Shown here one piece after another: positions 26,950-36,231 of a stretch of DNA of 64,000 nucleotides. The stretch covers positions 1 to 64,000 of the forward strand of contig JAFANH010000056.1 of assembly GCA_019232795.1 (NCBI GenBank), written 5' to 3'. Made by a program: the position numbers and the translations under genes. The DNA comes from Burkholderiaceae bacterium. GTDB lineage: Bacteria > Pseudomonadota > Gammaproteobacteria > Burkholderiales > Burkholderiaceae_D. Under the pieces are notes generated by a model. That model made no database searches, was not told the origin of the DNA, and saw nothing but the letters and a program-made list of their open reading frames with translations. Position 1 is the stretch's first letter; each line of letters begins with the position of its first letter.

Positions 26950-27309
26950 TTATTCCCAATCCAAAGCGCCCTTCTTCCAGATGTACCAGAAGCCGACGAC
27001 AAATTCCACGATAAACACGAACATCAACACGAAACCGGACCAGCCGAGGTCGCGCATGGCGGCGCCCCACGGGAAGAAGAAGGCCGTTTCGAGATCGAAC
27101 AGGATGAACAGGATGGCGATCAGGTAGTAGCGCACGTCGAACTTCATGCGCGCATCTTCGAACGCTTCGAAGCCGCACTCGTAAGGCGACAACTTTTCTG
27201 CATCGGGTTTAAAGGGAGCAATGATGCGTCCCAAGACTTGGGGGATAACGCCGACTGCAATGCCGACGAAGATAAACAGGAGTACGGGGAGGTAGTTTTC
27301 GAGATTCAC
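26950..27309 (-). CDS. nuoA: NADH-quinone oxidoreductase subunit A
   Basis: First gene of the complex I operon: a three-helix membrane subunit of 119 residues with the family loop [20 protein letters not shown], whose cysteine is exposed in the de-active state in mitochondrial homologues. A GTG start at 27309 ([10 protein letters not shown]) gives the normal length. tRNA-Leu lies about 90 bp upstream on the same strand, so tRNA and nuo may share transcription. Confidence 0.95.
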   Translation of the reverse strand: MNLENYLPVLLFIFVGIAVGVIPQVLGRIIAPFKPDAEKLSPYECGFEAFEDARMKFDVRYYLIAILFILFDLETAFFFPWGAAMRDLGWSGFVLMFVFIVEFVVGFWYIWKKGALDWE

Positions 27310-27397
27310 GGTTTTCGCGCAAAGTGAATGGAACTTCTCGATAAAAAGCCAGCTTAGGCACATCCCTTTGCTGGCTTCATTCGTGTTTTGATACCTT

Positions 27398-27482
27398 TGG
27401 TGCCGACGGCGAGACTCGAACTCGCACAGCTTACGCCACTACCCCCTCAAGATAGCGTGTCTACCAATTTCACCACGTCGGC
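27398..27482 (-). tRNA. tRNA-Leu (anticodon GAG)
   Basis: 85-nt class II tRNA with acceptor GCCGACG/CGTCGGC, anticodon stem CTATC/GGTAG with loop TTGAGGG, a variable arm, T-arm GAGTTCGAGTCTC and an encoded ACCA end. It reads CTC/CTT leucine codons. Positioned between secG and nuoA. Confidence 0.96.
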
Positions 27483-27565
27483 TCAAGCTCAGTATTTTAA
27501 CCTGTTTTGATACCTTTGTTCAACGCACAATTGCATTTAGTTAATGCCTGCGTCGAATATGGAAT

Positions 27566-28003
27566 TTATTTCGGAATCTGGCTCGATTGCGCAGGTGTTG
27601 CAGGAGCCGTTTTTGCCGCCTGATCCGCTGCCGCAGGAGTCGACACTGCAGGAGCAGTTGCAGCAGCCGGCGCGGCCACAGGCGCAGCCGGTGCTGCCGG
27701 CGCCGAAGCAGCGGGCGCGGTCGGCAAACTGTCGAGCACACCGCCGCTGACGCTGGCGTGACGGCCGCCACTCAGGTAAGCCAGCGCCAGCGTCGCTGTG
27801 AAAAATATTGCGGCAGCGATACCGGTCGACTTCGACAAGAAGTTGGACGAACCGCTGGCGCCGAACAGGCTGCCCGAAGCGCCCGAACCGAAAGCCGCGC
27901 CCATGTCGGCGCCTTTGCCATGCTGCAAGAGCACCAGGCCAACGATAGCGATGGCCGACAAGACCTGGATCAGGATGATGATGGTGTTAAGAGTTGAGCT
28001 CAT
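27566..28003 (-). CDS. secG: preprotein translocase subunit SecG
   Basis: Accessory membrane subunit of the SecYEG translocon, 145 residues. Two membrane helices (TIIILIQVLSAIAIVGLVLL; GIAAAIFFTATLALAYL) flank the conserved loop LLQHGKGADMGAAFGSGASG. The C-terminal 50 residues are a low-complexity Ala/Pro tail, common in betaproteobacterial SecG. It follows tpiA, the usual arrangement. Confidence 0.95.
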   Translation of the reverse strand: MSSTLNTIIILIQVLSAIAIVGLVLLQHGKGADMGAAFGSGASGSLFGASGSSNFLSKSTGIAAAIFFTATLALAYLSGGRHASVSGGVLDSLPTAPAASAPAAPAAPVAAPAAATAPAVSTPAAADQAAKTAPATPAQSSQIPK

Positions 28004-28079
28004 TCAATATTCCACTTTCTTTGTTTCTGCGGATTGATTCCGCTGTTGCCGATTTTCAAAAAATTTTGCTTCTCATTCA

Positions 28080-28832
28080 TCAGGCGCTTGCACTTGCAAT
28101 CGCCAAAAAGTCTTCAGCCTTCAAGGATGCGCCACCGATCAAGCCGCCGTCGATGTCGGGCATGGCCAACAACTGCGCCGCATTGTCCGGCTTCATGCTG
28201 CCGCCGTACAGTATCTTCACCCTGTCGGCAGCCGCTGCGCTGCGCGCTGCGATCTTGGCGCGCAGCATCGCATGCACTGCCTGAGCCATATCGGGCGTCG
28301 CCGTGACGCCGGTACCGATGGCCCACAAGGGTTCGTAGGCCACCACCATGCGCCCCACCTCTTCATCGTTGAGCGCTTCCAGCACGGCATCCAACTGTTT
28401 GCCGACCACCGCATCGGTCTGAGCTGCCTGCCGCTCTTCCAGCGTCTCACCGACGCAGATGATAGGGATCAGGCCGGCTTGCAGTGCACGGGCGGCCTTC
28501 TTCGCCACCATCTCGCTGCTTTCGCCCTGATAAGTGCGGCGCTCGGAATGGCCGACGATCACGTAGGCACAGCCGAACTCGCGCAACATGGCCGCGGCCA
28601 CGTTGCCGGTGTAAGCACCTGACGCATGCTCGGATACATCCTGCGCGCCCCACGCAATCGCCGTACCGGCAAGTTCGCCCTGGCATTGCGCGAGATAGGG
28701 AAAAGGCGCACAAACCAGCAGCTCGCAGGACCTTGCCTTGCCTGCCCCAGCCTTGATTCCGGCCAGCAAAGCCGCGTTGGCGCTCAAGCTGCCATTCATC
28801 TTCCAGTTACCGGCGATCAGAGTGCGGCGCAT
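28080..28832 (-). CDS. tpiA: triosephosphate isomerase
   Basis: Interconverts dihydroxyacetone phosphate and glyceraldehyde 3-phosphate in glycolysis and gluconeogenesis. The 250-residue TIM barrel has all catalytic elements: GNWKMNG near residue 7, catalytic His in IVGHSERR, catalytic Glu in [12 protein letters not shown], and phosphate-binding [11 protein letters not shown] near the C-terminus. Confidence 0.97.
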   Translation of the reverse strand: MRRTLIAGNWKMNGSLSANAALLAGIKAGAGKARSCELLVCAPFPYLAQCQGELAGTAIAWGAQDVSEHASGAYTGNVAAAMLREFGCAYVIVGHSERRTYQGESSEMVAKKAARALQAGLIPIICVGETLEERQAAQTDAVVGKQLDAVLEALNDEEVGRMVVAYEPLWAIGTGVTATPDMAQAVHAMLRAKIAARSAAAADRVKILYGGSMKPDNAAQLLAMPDIDGGLIGGASLKAEDFLAIASASA

Positions 28833-28930
28833 AGCGGATCCGTTTTCAAATAACCCGACATTTTAACGTGGCACAACATATGTGGTCAAACTTGCCACTT
28901 GATTATCCCGATCCGGCCGTGATCTGGCCA

Positions 28931-29911
28931 TTAAACGACTTGCAACATGATCTTGCCGACGTGTTGGCTTGATTCCATCAAACGATGCGCCTCCGCCGCC
29001 TGCTCCAGTGGAAAGCTGCGGTAAATGACGGGTTTCACCTTGCCCGCCTCCAGCAATGGCCACACATGCTCGACCAACTTGGCGCCGATGGCAGCCTTGA
29101 ACTCCTGCGAACGCGGACGCAAGGTCGAACCGGTCAAGGTCAAACGGCGGCGCAGCAGCAACCCGACGTCGATCTGGCTCTTGGTGCCGCCCTGCACAGC
29201 GATCAGCGCAATGCGGCCGTCTTCGGCCAGGCAATTGATCTCGCGCCCGACGTAGTCGCCGCCCACCATGTCGAGGATGACATCGACACCCTTGCCCGCC
29301 GTCAGCTCCTTGACCACTTCGACGAAATCTTCGCTACGGTAATTGACGGCGCGCTCAGCGCCCAGTTCTTCGCACTTGCGGCACTTGTCGTCACTGCCGG
29401 CCGTGGCAAATACACGATGACCCAAAGCCTTGGCAATCTGGATTGCCGTTACGCCTATGCCCGAGCTGCCGCCTTGCACCAACAAGGTCTCGCCCTGGCT
29501 CAAGCGCACGCGTTCGAACACATTGCTCCACACCGTGAAATAAGTTTCCGGCAGTGAGGCCGCCTCCAGCGCGCTCAAGCCTTTGGGAATAGGCAGGCAC
29601 TGCTGTATTGGCGCCACACAAAACTCGGCGTAGCCCCCGCCCTGCACCAGCGCGCACACCATGTCGCCAAGCTTGAAGCGGCTGCCGGCGACGTCGCCGC
29701 CGACGATTTCCCCAGACACTTCCAGCCCCGGCAAATCGGAGGCGCCGGGCGGCGGTGCATAGTGCCCGAGGCGCTGCACGACGTCGGGCCGGTTGACACC
29801 GGCTGCGTGGACCTTGATCAAGACTTCACCGGGCCTGGTCTCCGGCGTGGGGCGCTCGCACGGCTTCAATACGTCGGCCGGACCGTATTCGGTTATTTCG
29901 ATTGCGCGCAT
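28931..29911 (-). CDS. NAD(P)H-quinone oxidoreductase, PIG3-type medium-chain reductase
   Basis: Cytosolic NADPH-dependent quinone reductase of 326 residues, zinc-free MDR superfamily. The nucleotide site is LVQGGSSGIGVTAIQIAKAL (about 142-161), preceded by the GroES-like N-terminal domain with AAGVNRPDVVQRLGHY. No structural zinc cysteines are present, matching quinone reductases rather than alcohol dehydrogenases. ATG at 29911 has AAAGGCGA 5 nt upstream; the upstream ATG at 29926 has no site. Confidence 0.9.
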   Translation of the reverse strand: MRAIEITEYGPADVLKPCERPTPETRPGEVLIKVHAAGVNRPDVVQRLGHYAPPPGASDLPGLEVSGEIVGGDVAGSRFKLGDMVCALVQGGGYAEFCVAPIQQCLPIPKGLSALEAASLPETYFTVWSNVFERVRLSQGETLLVQGGSSGIGVTAIQIAKALGHRVFATAGSDDKCRKCEELGAERAVNYRSEDFVEVVKELTAGKGVDVILDMVGGDYVGREINCLAEDGRIALIAVQGGTKSQIDVGLLLRRRLTLTGSTLRPRSQEFKAAIGAKLVEHVWPLLEAGKVKPVIYRSFPLEQAAEAHRLMESSQHVGKIMLQVV

Positions 29912-30008
29912 GGCTTCGCCTTTCAAGAATGAATTATGGCCATTTTAAGGCAAGCAAGCCCCCCCCGAAAACACAGCCGAATCGAAGAGATGAAATCCGA
30001 TTGCAGAA

Positions 30009-30045
30009 ATAAAAAAGCCGCCCACGCTAACGCACTGGGCGGCTT
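30009..30045 (-). terminator. Rho-independent terminator of pnp
   Basis: AAGCCGCCCA/TGGGCGGCTT stem at 30015-30045 followed on the minus strand by TTTTTTATTTC, just after the pnp stop. Confidence 0.92.
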
Positions 30046-30061
30046 CCTTACGAAGCGGCAA

Positions 30062-32188
30062 TTACTGCTGAATCGGCTCCGCGCCTTCTTCTGCTGCAAC
30101 AGCCTTCATCGACAGCTTGAGGCGGCCGCGGTCGTCGGCTTCCAGCACCTTGACGCGCACTTGCTGACCTTCCTTCAGGTAGTCGGCCACGGCGTTGACG
30201 CGCTCGTTGGCGATCTGGCTGATGTGCAGCAAGCCGTCCTTGCCCGGGATGACCTGGACGATGGCGCCGAAGTCCAGCAGCTTCAAGACGGTGCCTTCGT
30301 AGATCTTGCCGATTTCGACCGAGGCGGTCAATTCTTCGATACGGCGTTTGGCTTCCTGACCGGCAGCGGCGTCGACCGAGGCGATGGTGACCACGCCTTC
30401 GTCGGTAATGTCGATCTGGGTGCCGGTCTCTTCGGTCAGAGCGCGGATCACGGCGCCGCCCTTGCCGATCACGTCACGAATCTTCTCGGGGTTGATCTTG
30501 ATGGTGATCAGACGCGGGGCGAAGTCGGACAGTTCAACCTTGCCATGCGGCATGGCTTCCTGCATCTTGGCCAGGATGTGAACGCGGCCCTGCTTGGCTT
30601 GCGCCAGCGCGACCTGCATGATCTCCTTGGTGATGCCCTGGATCTTGATGTCCATCTGCAGCGCGGTAATGCCGTTGGCAGTACCGGCCACTTTGAAGTC
30701 CATGTCGCCCAGGTGATCTTCGTCGCCCAGGATGTCGGTCAGGACGGCGAACTTGTTGCCTTCCTTGATCAAGCCCATGGCGATACCGGCCACGTGCGCC
30801 GTCATCGGCACGCCGGCATCCATCAGAGCCAGGCAGCCGCCGCAGACCGAAGCCATCGACGAGGAGCCGTTCGACTCGGTGATTTCCGATACCAGGCGCA
30901 CCGAGTAGCTGAACTCTTCCGGCGTCGGCAGAGCGGCAACCAGGGCGCGCTTGGCCAGACGGCCGTGGCCGATTTCGCGGCGCTTCGGCGTACCGACACG
31001 GCCGGTTTCACCGGTAGCGAACGGAGGCATGTTGTAGTGGAGCATGAAGCGGTCGCTGTACTCGCCCATCAGCGCGTCGATCTTTTGTTCGTCGCGTGCG
31101 GTGCCCAGGGTGGCTACCACCAGAGCCTGCGTCTCACCGCGCGTGAACAATGCGGAACCGTGGGTACGCGGCAGCACGCCGGTACGGATGGTGATCGGAC
31201 GCACGGTCACGGTGTCGCGGCCGTCGATACGCGGTTCGCCTTCGAGGATCTGCGAACGGACGATCTTGGCTTCGAGGTCGAACAGGATAGCGCCGACTTC
31301 AACCGAATCCGGGGCCGAAGTGCCGGCCGCTTCGGCTTCGGCAGCCAGCGCCGCGTTGATGGCGGTGGAGGCTGCGCGCAGCTTGTCGGTACGGGCTTGC
31401 TTATCGCGGATCTGGTAGGCGGCGCGCAGCAAGGCTTCGCCATGAGCCGTCACGCGCGCGATCAGCGCGTCGTTCTTCGGCGCCGGCGCCCATTGCACTT
31501 CGGGCTTGCCGCCGTCGCGCACCAGTTCATGGATGGCGTCGATCACGGCCTTCATCTGCGTGTGGCCATAGACCACGGCGCCGAGCATCACGTCTTCCGA
31601 CAATTGCTTGGCTTCGGATTCGACCATCAGCACGGCGGCTTCAGTGCCGGCCACGACCAGGTCCATCTCGGACTTGTCGAGCTGCGATGCGGTCGGGTTC
31701 AGGACGTATTGGCCGTCGATGTAGCCGACGCGCGCAGCGCCGATCGGGCCGTTGAAAGGGATGCCGGCCACGCACAGGGCAGCGGAGGCGCCGATCATGG
31801 AAGCGATGTCGGGATCGATTTCCGGATTGACCGACAGCACGTGAATGATGATCTGCACTTCATTCAAGTAACCTTCGGGGAACAACGGGCGGATCGGGCG
31901 ATCGATCAGGCGCGATGTCAGGGTTTCCTTTTCCGAAGGACGGCCTTCACGCTTGAAGAAGCCACCGGGAATACGGCCGGCCGCGTAGGCCTTTTCGACG
32001 TAATCGACCGTCAACGGGAAGAAGTCCTGGCCGGGCTTGGCTTCCTTCTTCGCCACGACGGTGGCGAGCACGACGGTATCTTCGATCGACACCATCACGG
32101 CGCCGGATGCCTGGCGAGCAATTTCGCCGGTCTCCAGAGTGACTGTATGTTGGCCGTACTGGAATGTCTTGGTGACTTTATTAAACAC
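30062..32188 (-). CDS. pnp: polyribonucleotide nucleotidyltransferase
   Basis: 3'-to-5' phosphorolytic exoribonuclease (PNPase), part of the RNA degradosome. The 708 residues contain two RNase PH domains with [19 protein letters not shown] and [20 protein letters not shown], then a KH domain ([20 protein letters not shown]) and an S1 domain ([20 protein letters not shown]). Classic rpsO-pnp arrangement with a hairpin between the genes. Confidence 0.98.
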   Translation of the reverse strand: MFNKVTKTFQYGQHTVTLETGEIARQASGAVMVSIEDTVVLATVVAKKEAKPGQDFFPLTVDYVEKAYAAGRIPGGFFKREGRPSEKETLTSRLIDRPIRPLFPEGYLNEVQIIIHVLSVNPEIDPDIASMIGASAALCVAGIPFNGPIGAARVGYIDGQYVLNPTASQLDKSEMDLVVAGTEAAVLMVESEAKQLSEDVMLGAVVYGHTQMKAVIDAIHELVRDGGKPEVQWAPAPKNDALIARVTAHGEALLRAAYQIRDKQARTDKLRAASTAINAALAAEAEAAGTSAPDSVEVGAILFDLEAKIVRSQILEGEPRIDGRDTVTVRPITIRTGVLPRTHGSALFTRGETQALVVATLGTARDEQKIDALMGEYSDRFMLHYNMPPFATGETGRVGTPKRREIGHGRLAKRALVAALPTPEEFSYSVRLVSEITESNGSSSMASVCGGCLALMDAGVPMTAHVAGIAMGLIKEGNKFAVLTDILGDEDHLGDMDFKVAGTANGITALQMDIKIQGITKEIMQVALAQAKQGRVHILAKMQEAMPHGKVELSDFAPRLITIKINPEKIRDVIGKGGAVIRALTEETGTQIDITDEGVVTIASVDAAAGQEAKRRIEELTASVEIGKIYEGTVLKLLDFGAIVQVIPGKDGLLHISQIANERVNAVADYLKEGQQVRVKVLEADDRGRLKLSMKAVAAEEGAEPIQQ

Positions 32189-32296
32189 GGTGTTTCCTTT
32201 CTATTTTTGCCGACAGATTTTCAGGAGCTGTCGTTCACCTCACCACAGCGACAATGTCACTTGTCGCCTTCATGCAAAACATGCCGCTAAAAGACA

Positions 32297-32330
32297 AAAT
32301 GCCCGCATCAGCGAACTGACACGGGCATTT
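32297..32330 (-). terminator. hairpin between rpsO and pnp
   Basis: AAATGCCCG/CGGGCATTT stem at 32297-32330 followed by TTGTCTTTT on the minus strand. By analogy with other bacteria, partial termination here may set the rpsO:pnp ratio. Confidence 0.85.
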
Positions 32331-32358
32331 CGACTAATGAGGCAGAATGCGCAAGAAA

Positions 32359-32628
32359 TTACTTACGCAGACCGAGCTTGGCGATCAGGTCGCGATAGCG
32401 CGTTGCGTCCTTGCCCTTCAGGTAGGACAGCAGGCTCTTACGACGATTGACCATCATGATCAAGCCGCGACGGGAGTGGTGATCCTTGGCGTGCGTCTTG
32501 AAGTGACCGTTCAGTTCATTGATACGGGCGGTCAGCAGTGCAACTTGCACTTCCGGGGAGCCGGTATCGTTCTTGCCGCGTGCGTTGTCCGCAATGATGG
32601 CGGCTTTGCTGGATTTTTCGATCGACAT
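32359..32628 (-). CDS. rpsO: 30S ribosomal protein S15
   Basis: Primary rRNA-binding protein of the 30S subunit, 89 residues, normal length. Signature segments [20 protein letters not shown] and [20 protein letters not shown] are intact. First gene of the rpsO-pnp unit. Confidence 0.98.
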   Translation of the reverse strand: MSIEKSSKAAIIADNARGKNDTGSPEVQVALLTARINELNGHFKTHAKDHHSRRGLIMMVNRRKSLLSYLKGKDATRYRDLIAKLGLRK

Positions 32629-32994
32629 ACTAATTACCTTTCACATGCGGTAGGCAGAGTTCGCACCCTGGAGCCCCATATTGAAACTCCGTTCCCACCG
32701 TGAATTACGTTGAATGACTAATAAACAATCTGCCCAAACTGGACAGACACGGGAGTATAGCGGAAAAAACTTGCCGATTCAAACACTTACGCAGTTTCCC
32801 CGAAATATTTGCGTCAATTGATGCATTTTTGTTAATTGCGGAGCGAGCTGCCGCCGCTTGGCTGCTGACCAACCCAGGCGTAGCGGGACGGAAAACACAC
32901 GCCGGATAAAAAAGCGAAAGAAAAACGAGCCATGAATTTCAATGCCGATTTTCCAGGTCATTTAAAAATCGAATTCGGAAATTGAAAATCGGCC
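32629..32994. other. intergenic region between rpsO and hsp20
   Basis: Divergent spacer of about 440 bp in all. The left part should carry the rpsO promoter and the right end the heat-shock promoter listed separately. A short imperfect repeat CCGATTTTCCAGG / GAAAATCGGCCC near 32945-32993 could fold. No coding frame is convincing. Confidence 0.4.
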
Positions 32995-33022
32995 CTTGAA
33001 AACATTTTGGCCCACCCTATCT
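32995..33022 (+). promoter_or_regulatory. sigma-32 (RpoH) heat-shock promoter of hsp20
   Basis: CTTGAAA at 32995-33001 and CCCTATCT at 33015-33022 are 13 bp apart, close to the RpoH consensus CTTGAAA-N11-16-CCCCATNT. Transcription should begin near 33029, giving a leader of about 40 nt. Confidence 0.75.
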
Positions 33023-33032
33023 ATGGATCATC

Positions 33033-33060
33033 GGAGCGACGCTCCATAGTTCACAAGGAG
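33033..33060 (+). promoter_or_regulatory. possible RNA thermometer in hsp20 leader
   Basis: GGAGC (33033-33037) can pair with GCTCC (33041-33045). The same CTCC can instead pair with the Shine-Dalgarno GGAG (33057-33060), hiding it from ribosomes. The two folds exclude each other, a simple switch. The stems are short, so this is tentative. Confidence 0.35.
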
Positions 33061-33067
33061 AGAAAGA

Positions 33068-33547
33068 ATGAACCTCGTACTACGCAGCCGCAATGGCTAT
33101 CCCACGCCTTTCGCATTCCGTCGCGCATCCGGTTCGCTCGACCGCCTGTTCGACAACATGGTGGAAGATTTCTTTGCACCGGGCGGAGCACACACTCGCG
33201 CTGCAGGCACGCAAATCGCAGCACATGCACCGCGCATCAATCTGAGCGAAAGCGCGACCGCCTATGTGGTCGAAGCGGAATTGCCCGGCGTCGCCAAGGA
33301 AAACGTCAAGATTTCCGTCGATGGCAACGTGGTGACGCTGGAAGCGGAAGTCAAGCGCGACACTGAACGCAAGGAAGGCGAAACTGTCGTGTTTGCCGAG
33401 CGTCGCACTGAAAAATTTGCACGCAGCTTCACGCTGGCATCGGAAGTCGACGACGAAAAAAGCGTTGCCAAGCTCGAGAATGGCGTGTTGACGCTAACGC
33501 TGCCGAAGAAGGCAGAATTGTTGCCCAAGCAGATCCAGGTGCAATAA
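33068..33547 (+). CDS. small heat-shock protein, Hsp20 family
   Basis: ATP-independent holdase chaperone of 159 residues. The alpha-crystallin domain runs from about residue 55 (PRINLSESATAYVVEAELPG) to the end, with the conserved A-x-LENGVLTLTLPK motif. The C-terminal I-x-I/V type anchor appears as QIQVQ. AAGGAG lies 7 nt before the ATG. Single gene with its own sigma-32 promoter and terminator. Confidence 0.95.
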   Translation: MNLVLRSRNGYPTPFAFRRASGSLDRLFDNMVEDFFAPGGAHTRAAGTQIAAHAPRINLSESATAYVVEAELPGVAKENVKISVDGNVVTLEAEVKRDTERKEGETVVFAERRTEKFARSFTLASEVDDEKSVAKLENGVLTLTLPKKAELLPKQIQVQ

Positions 33548-33561
33548 GGCTCCTATCAACG

Positions 33562-33584
33562 AAAAGGCCGCAACGCGGCCTTTT
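33562..33584 (+). terminator. Rho-independent terminator of hsp20
   Basis: AAAAGGCCGC-AAC-GCGGCCTTTT, immediately after the gene. Confidence 0.92.
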
Positions 33585-33618
33585 CACTCACAAATTGCAG
33601 GTTATGAAGCGAGGTCGA

Positions 33619-34203
33619 TCAGAGTTTAGCGGCGATCACGACGCCACACGACCACGCCAGGGAAGAAATTTGCAACGCGGATCTTTGCGCCAGGTCGTTC
33701 ATCAAAGACTGAACTTTGGCGCCATGCCCTTCCGGCCAGTTTGATTGTGGAAGCATGTCGTCTATCACATACAAGCCACCGGGAAGCAGCAGATCGAGCG
33801 CCAGATCCAGCGAGCGATACTTGCCCGACCAGGTATCGGCAAAAATCAAATCGTAACGGGTTGCCTGCGCATTGACTTGACGCAGGAATTCGTCCCCATC
33901 GGAACAAACGATGTTGATTCGCGAATCTCCTCCCAAGTAGGCCTGAGCCACGTCCAGCCACTTAGGCTCGTTATCAACCGTCGTCAGACTCCCATTCGGC
34001 CCCAGCCCATCCAATATCCAGGCGCTGGCCAACCCTGTGCCCGTGCCCAATTCGAGGCAACACCCCGCCGGCTTGGCGGCAGCCAGCGTACGCAATAGCG
34101 CGTTGACATCCACTTCGCTGGGCATATCGAAATTCCTGGCTTTTGACTCGCGAACAATGTCGTCATAGGCGTCAGGTCGCCGCACATCGTTTAAATTTTT
34201 CAT
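33619..34203 (-). CDS. class I SAM-dependent O-methyltransferase-like protein
   Basis: Cytosolic methyltransferase of 194 residues resembling the catechol/caffeoyl-CoA O-methyltransferase group. Motif I is CCLELGTGTGLASAWIL (about 46-62), motif II has LTTVDNEPKWLDVAQAYL, and YDLIFADTWSGKY holds the catalytic-loop aspartate. Substrate unknown. ATG at 34203 (MKNLNDVRRPD) avoids an unlikely hydrophobic extension. It is 64 bp downstream of nothing on its own strand and directly follows leuA in reverse order, so it is probably a separate unit. Confidence 0.85.
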   Translation of the reverse strand: MKNLNDVRRPDAYDDIVRESKARNFDMPSEVDVNALLRTLAAAKPAGCCLELGTGTGLASAWILDGLGPNGSLTTVDNEPKWLDVAQAYLGGDSRINIVCSDGDEFLRQVNAQATRYDLIFADTWSGKYRSLDLALDLLLPGGLYVIDDMLPQSNWPEGHGAKVQSLMNDLAQRSALQISSLAWSCGVVIAAKL

Positions 34204-34267
34204 GATGCACTTAGCAAAGAAAGTCAATCGGGCCGCAAGATGCGCCCCGATCTACGAACTGCAGCCA

Positions 34268-36079
34268 TCAAAGCTGCGGATTAAGCTTTTCCGTCTTCGA
34301 GTGCAGACGCGTCAAGGCTGACAGATAAGCCTTGGCCGAGGCCATCATGATGTCGAGGTCGGCGCCGATGCCGTTGACGATACGGCCATCCTTGGACAAA
34401 CGCATCGTCACTTCGCCCTGGGCTTGCGTGCCCATGGTGATGGCGTTGACCGAGAACAGCAGCAATTCGGCTCCGCTCTTGACCACCGATTCGATCGCGT
34501 TGACGACCGCATCGACCGGACCATTGCCGTGCGCTTGGCAGCTCATTTCCTTGCCGCCCATGGAGAACACAACCTTGGCCATCGGCTGCTCGCCGGTTTC
34601 GGACTGCTGCGCCATCGAGACCAGTTGGAAGTACTCGTTGCCATGCGAATGCTGCTCGTCCGACACCAGCGCCATGATGTCTTCGTCGAAGATCTCGGCC
34701 TTCTGATCGGCCAATTCCTTGAAGCGCGCAAACGCCGCATTCACCTCGGCCTCAGAGTCGAGCGCAATGCCGAGTTGCTCAAGGCGCTGCTTGAACGCGT
34801 TGCGGCCCGACAGCTTGCCCAACACAATCTTGTTGGCCTGCCAACCCACGTCTTCGGCGCGCATGATTTCATAGGTATCGCGTGCTTTCAGCACGCCATC
34901 CTGGTGGATGCCGGAGGCATGCGCGAAGGCATTGGCGCCAACCACGGCCTTGTTCGGCTGCACCGCAAAGCCGGTGATCTGCGACACCAGCTTCGAAGCC
35001 GGCACGATTTGCGTGGTATCGATGCCGAGGTCGAGATTGAAATGGTCGCGCCGCGTGCGCACCGCCATCACGATCTCTTCCAGCGCCGTATTGCCGGCGC
35101 GCTCACCGAGGCCGTTGATGGTGCACTCGACCTGACGCGCGCCGCCGATCATGACGCCGGCCAGCGAATTGGCCACGGCCATGCCGAGATCGTTGTGGCA
35201 ATGCACGGACCAGATCGCCTTGTCGGAATTCGGGATACGCTCGCGCAAGGTGCGCAACATATTGCCGTACAGCTCGGGCACGCCGTAGCCGACCGTATCG
35301 GCGAAGTTGATCGTGGTGGCGCCTTCGTTGATGACGGCCTCGATCACGCGGCACAGGAAATCGATATCCGAACGGCTGCCGTCCTCAGGGCTGAACTCGA
35401 TGTCGTCGGTGAACTTGCGCGCATAGCGTACGGCCAGTTTGGCCTGCTCGAACACCTGGTCCGGCGTCATACGCAACTTCTTTTCCATGTGCAAAGGCGA
35501 CGTGGCGATGAAGGTGTGGATGCGCTTGCGCTCGGCCGGAGCGAGCGCTTCGGCAGCACGCGCAATGTCGCGATCGTTGGCGCGCGAGAGCGAGCAGACG
35601 GTGGAATCCTTGATGGAGCCGGCAATCGCCTTGATGGCTTCAAAGTCGCCTTCCGAGGCTGCGGCAAAACCGGCCTCGATCACGTCGACACGCAGACGTT
35701 CCAGTTGCTTCGCAATGCGGATCTTCTCGTCCTTGGTCATGGAAGCGCCCGGCGATTGCTCGCCATCGCGCAAAGTGGTGTCGAATATGATCAATTTGTC
35801 GGCCATGCTGTGCTCCCTATTGAAATTCTGTGCGGAATGCGGTCCTGTACCTGGGTTGTTGTCGCCTGAAAAATTCTGGGGGCTACGCAGTCGCGGCGCC
35901 TCGGGTGCCGGGTTGAATAGCTCGGGCCGGGCCAGTTTCAGGTACATCAGGCGCGATTTGGGTATTCCCTCCTTGCGCCATTCGGATACTGACGCCGAGG
36001 CAATGCCGAACAGCTTGGCCGTTTCGGAGGTGCCGCCCAAGGCATCGATGATTTCGTGGGCTGTGAGTTCTTTGTCCAT
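34268..36079 (-). CDS. leuA: 2-isopropylmalate synthase with in-frame N-terminal helix-turn-helix domain
   Basis: First committed enzyme of leucine synthesis: condenses acetyl-CoA with 2-oxoisovalerate. Residues 92-603 are a complete LeuA, starting [20 protein letters not shown], with metal ligands in [13 protein letters not shown] and the C-terminal leucine-binding domain from about 475. Residues 1-91 are extra: a Cro/YdaS-like helix-turn-helix ([20 protein letters not shown], about 17-36) and a polar linker. The frame is continuous. A good ribosome site GGGAG (35813-35817) stands 6 nt before Met92 at 35806, so both the 603-residue fusion and the 512-residue enzyme may be made. The promoter carries two matching dyads. 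Other leu genes are not adjacent. Confidence 0.93.
   Translation of the reverse strand: MDKELTAHEIIDALGGTSETAKLFGIASASVSEWRKEGIPKSRLMYLKLARPELFNPAPEAPRLRSPQNFSGDNNPGTGPHSAQNFNREHSMADKLIIFDTTLRDGEQSPGASMTKDEKIRIAKQLERLRVDVIEAGFAAASEGDFEAIKAIAGSIKDSTVCSLSRANDRDIARAAEALAPAERKRIHTFIATSPLHMEKKLRMTPDQVFEQAKLAVRYARKFTDDIEFSPEDGSRSDIDFLCRVIEAVINEGATTINFADTVGYGVPELYGNMLRTLRERIPNSDKAIWSVHCHNDLGMAVANSLAGVMIGGARQVECTINGLGERAGNTALEEIVMAVRTRRDHFNLDLGIDTTQIVPASKLVSQITGFAVQPNKAVVGANAFAHASGIHQDGVLKARDTYEIMRAEDVGWQANKIVLGKLSGRNAFKQRLEQLGIALDSEAEVNAAFARFKELADQKAEIFDEDIMALVSDEQHSHGNEYFQLVSMAQQSETGEQPMAKVVFSMGGKEMSCQAHGNGPVDAVVNAIESVVKSGAELLLFSVNAITMGTQAQGEVTMRLSKDGRIVNGIGADLDIMMASAKAYLSALTRLHSKTEKLNPQL
35813..35817 (-). 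promoter_or_regulatory. internal ribosome-binding site for full-length LeuA core
   Basis: GGGAG (minus strand) lies 6 nt before the ATG at 35806 where ordinary LeuA proteins begin. It falls inside the linker codons of the longer frame, so the same bases may encode linker residues and start a second protein. Confidence 0.7.
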
Positions 36080-36089
36080 CGGTCAATTC

Positions 36090-36101
36090 TAGGATTTCCT
36101 A
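36090..36101. promoter_or_regulatory. operator dyad 1 of the HTH-leuA promoter
   Basis: TAGGA-TT-TCCTA, 11-22 bp upstream of the ATG at 36079. It differs from the second dyad (36153-36164) only in the two central bases. Confidence 0.6.
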
Positions 36102-36150
36102 AAAATAAAATCAACAACAATTATCCAACCAGCCTAATTTTTTATTATTA

Positions 36151-36166
36151 ATTAGGATATCCTAAT
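36151..36166. promoter_or_regulatory. operator dyad 2 of the HTH-leuA promoter
   Basis: ATTAGGATATCCTAAT is a perfect 16-bp palindrome whose core TAGGATATCCTA matches dyad 1. The centres are 63 bp apart, six helical turns, which would suit dimers looping the promoter between them. Half-site CCTAAT also occurs at 36133-36138. Confidence 0.65.
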
Positions 36167-36177
36167 ATTTAATCGCA

Positions 36178-36211
36178 AAAAAGCCGCACATTTGGGTTTG
36201 TGCGGCTTTTT
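36178..36211 (-). terminator. Rho-independent terminator of cheV
   Basis: AAAAAGCCGCACA/TGTGCGGCTTTTT, a 13-bp stem, just after the cheV stop. It isolates cheV from the HTH-leuA promoter. Confidence 0.92.
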
Positions 36212-36231
36212 CGGCGTGCCAGGGAGAATGT

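Noticed and set aside
29936-32290. 784-codon plus-strand frame opposite pnp
   Set aside because: Antisense shadow; pnp has complete catalytic, KH and S1 domains.
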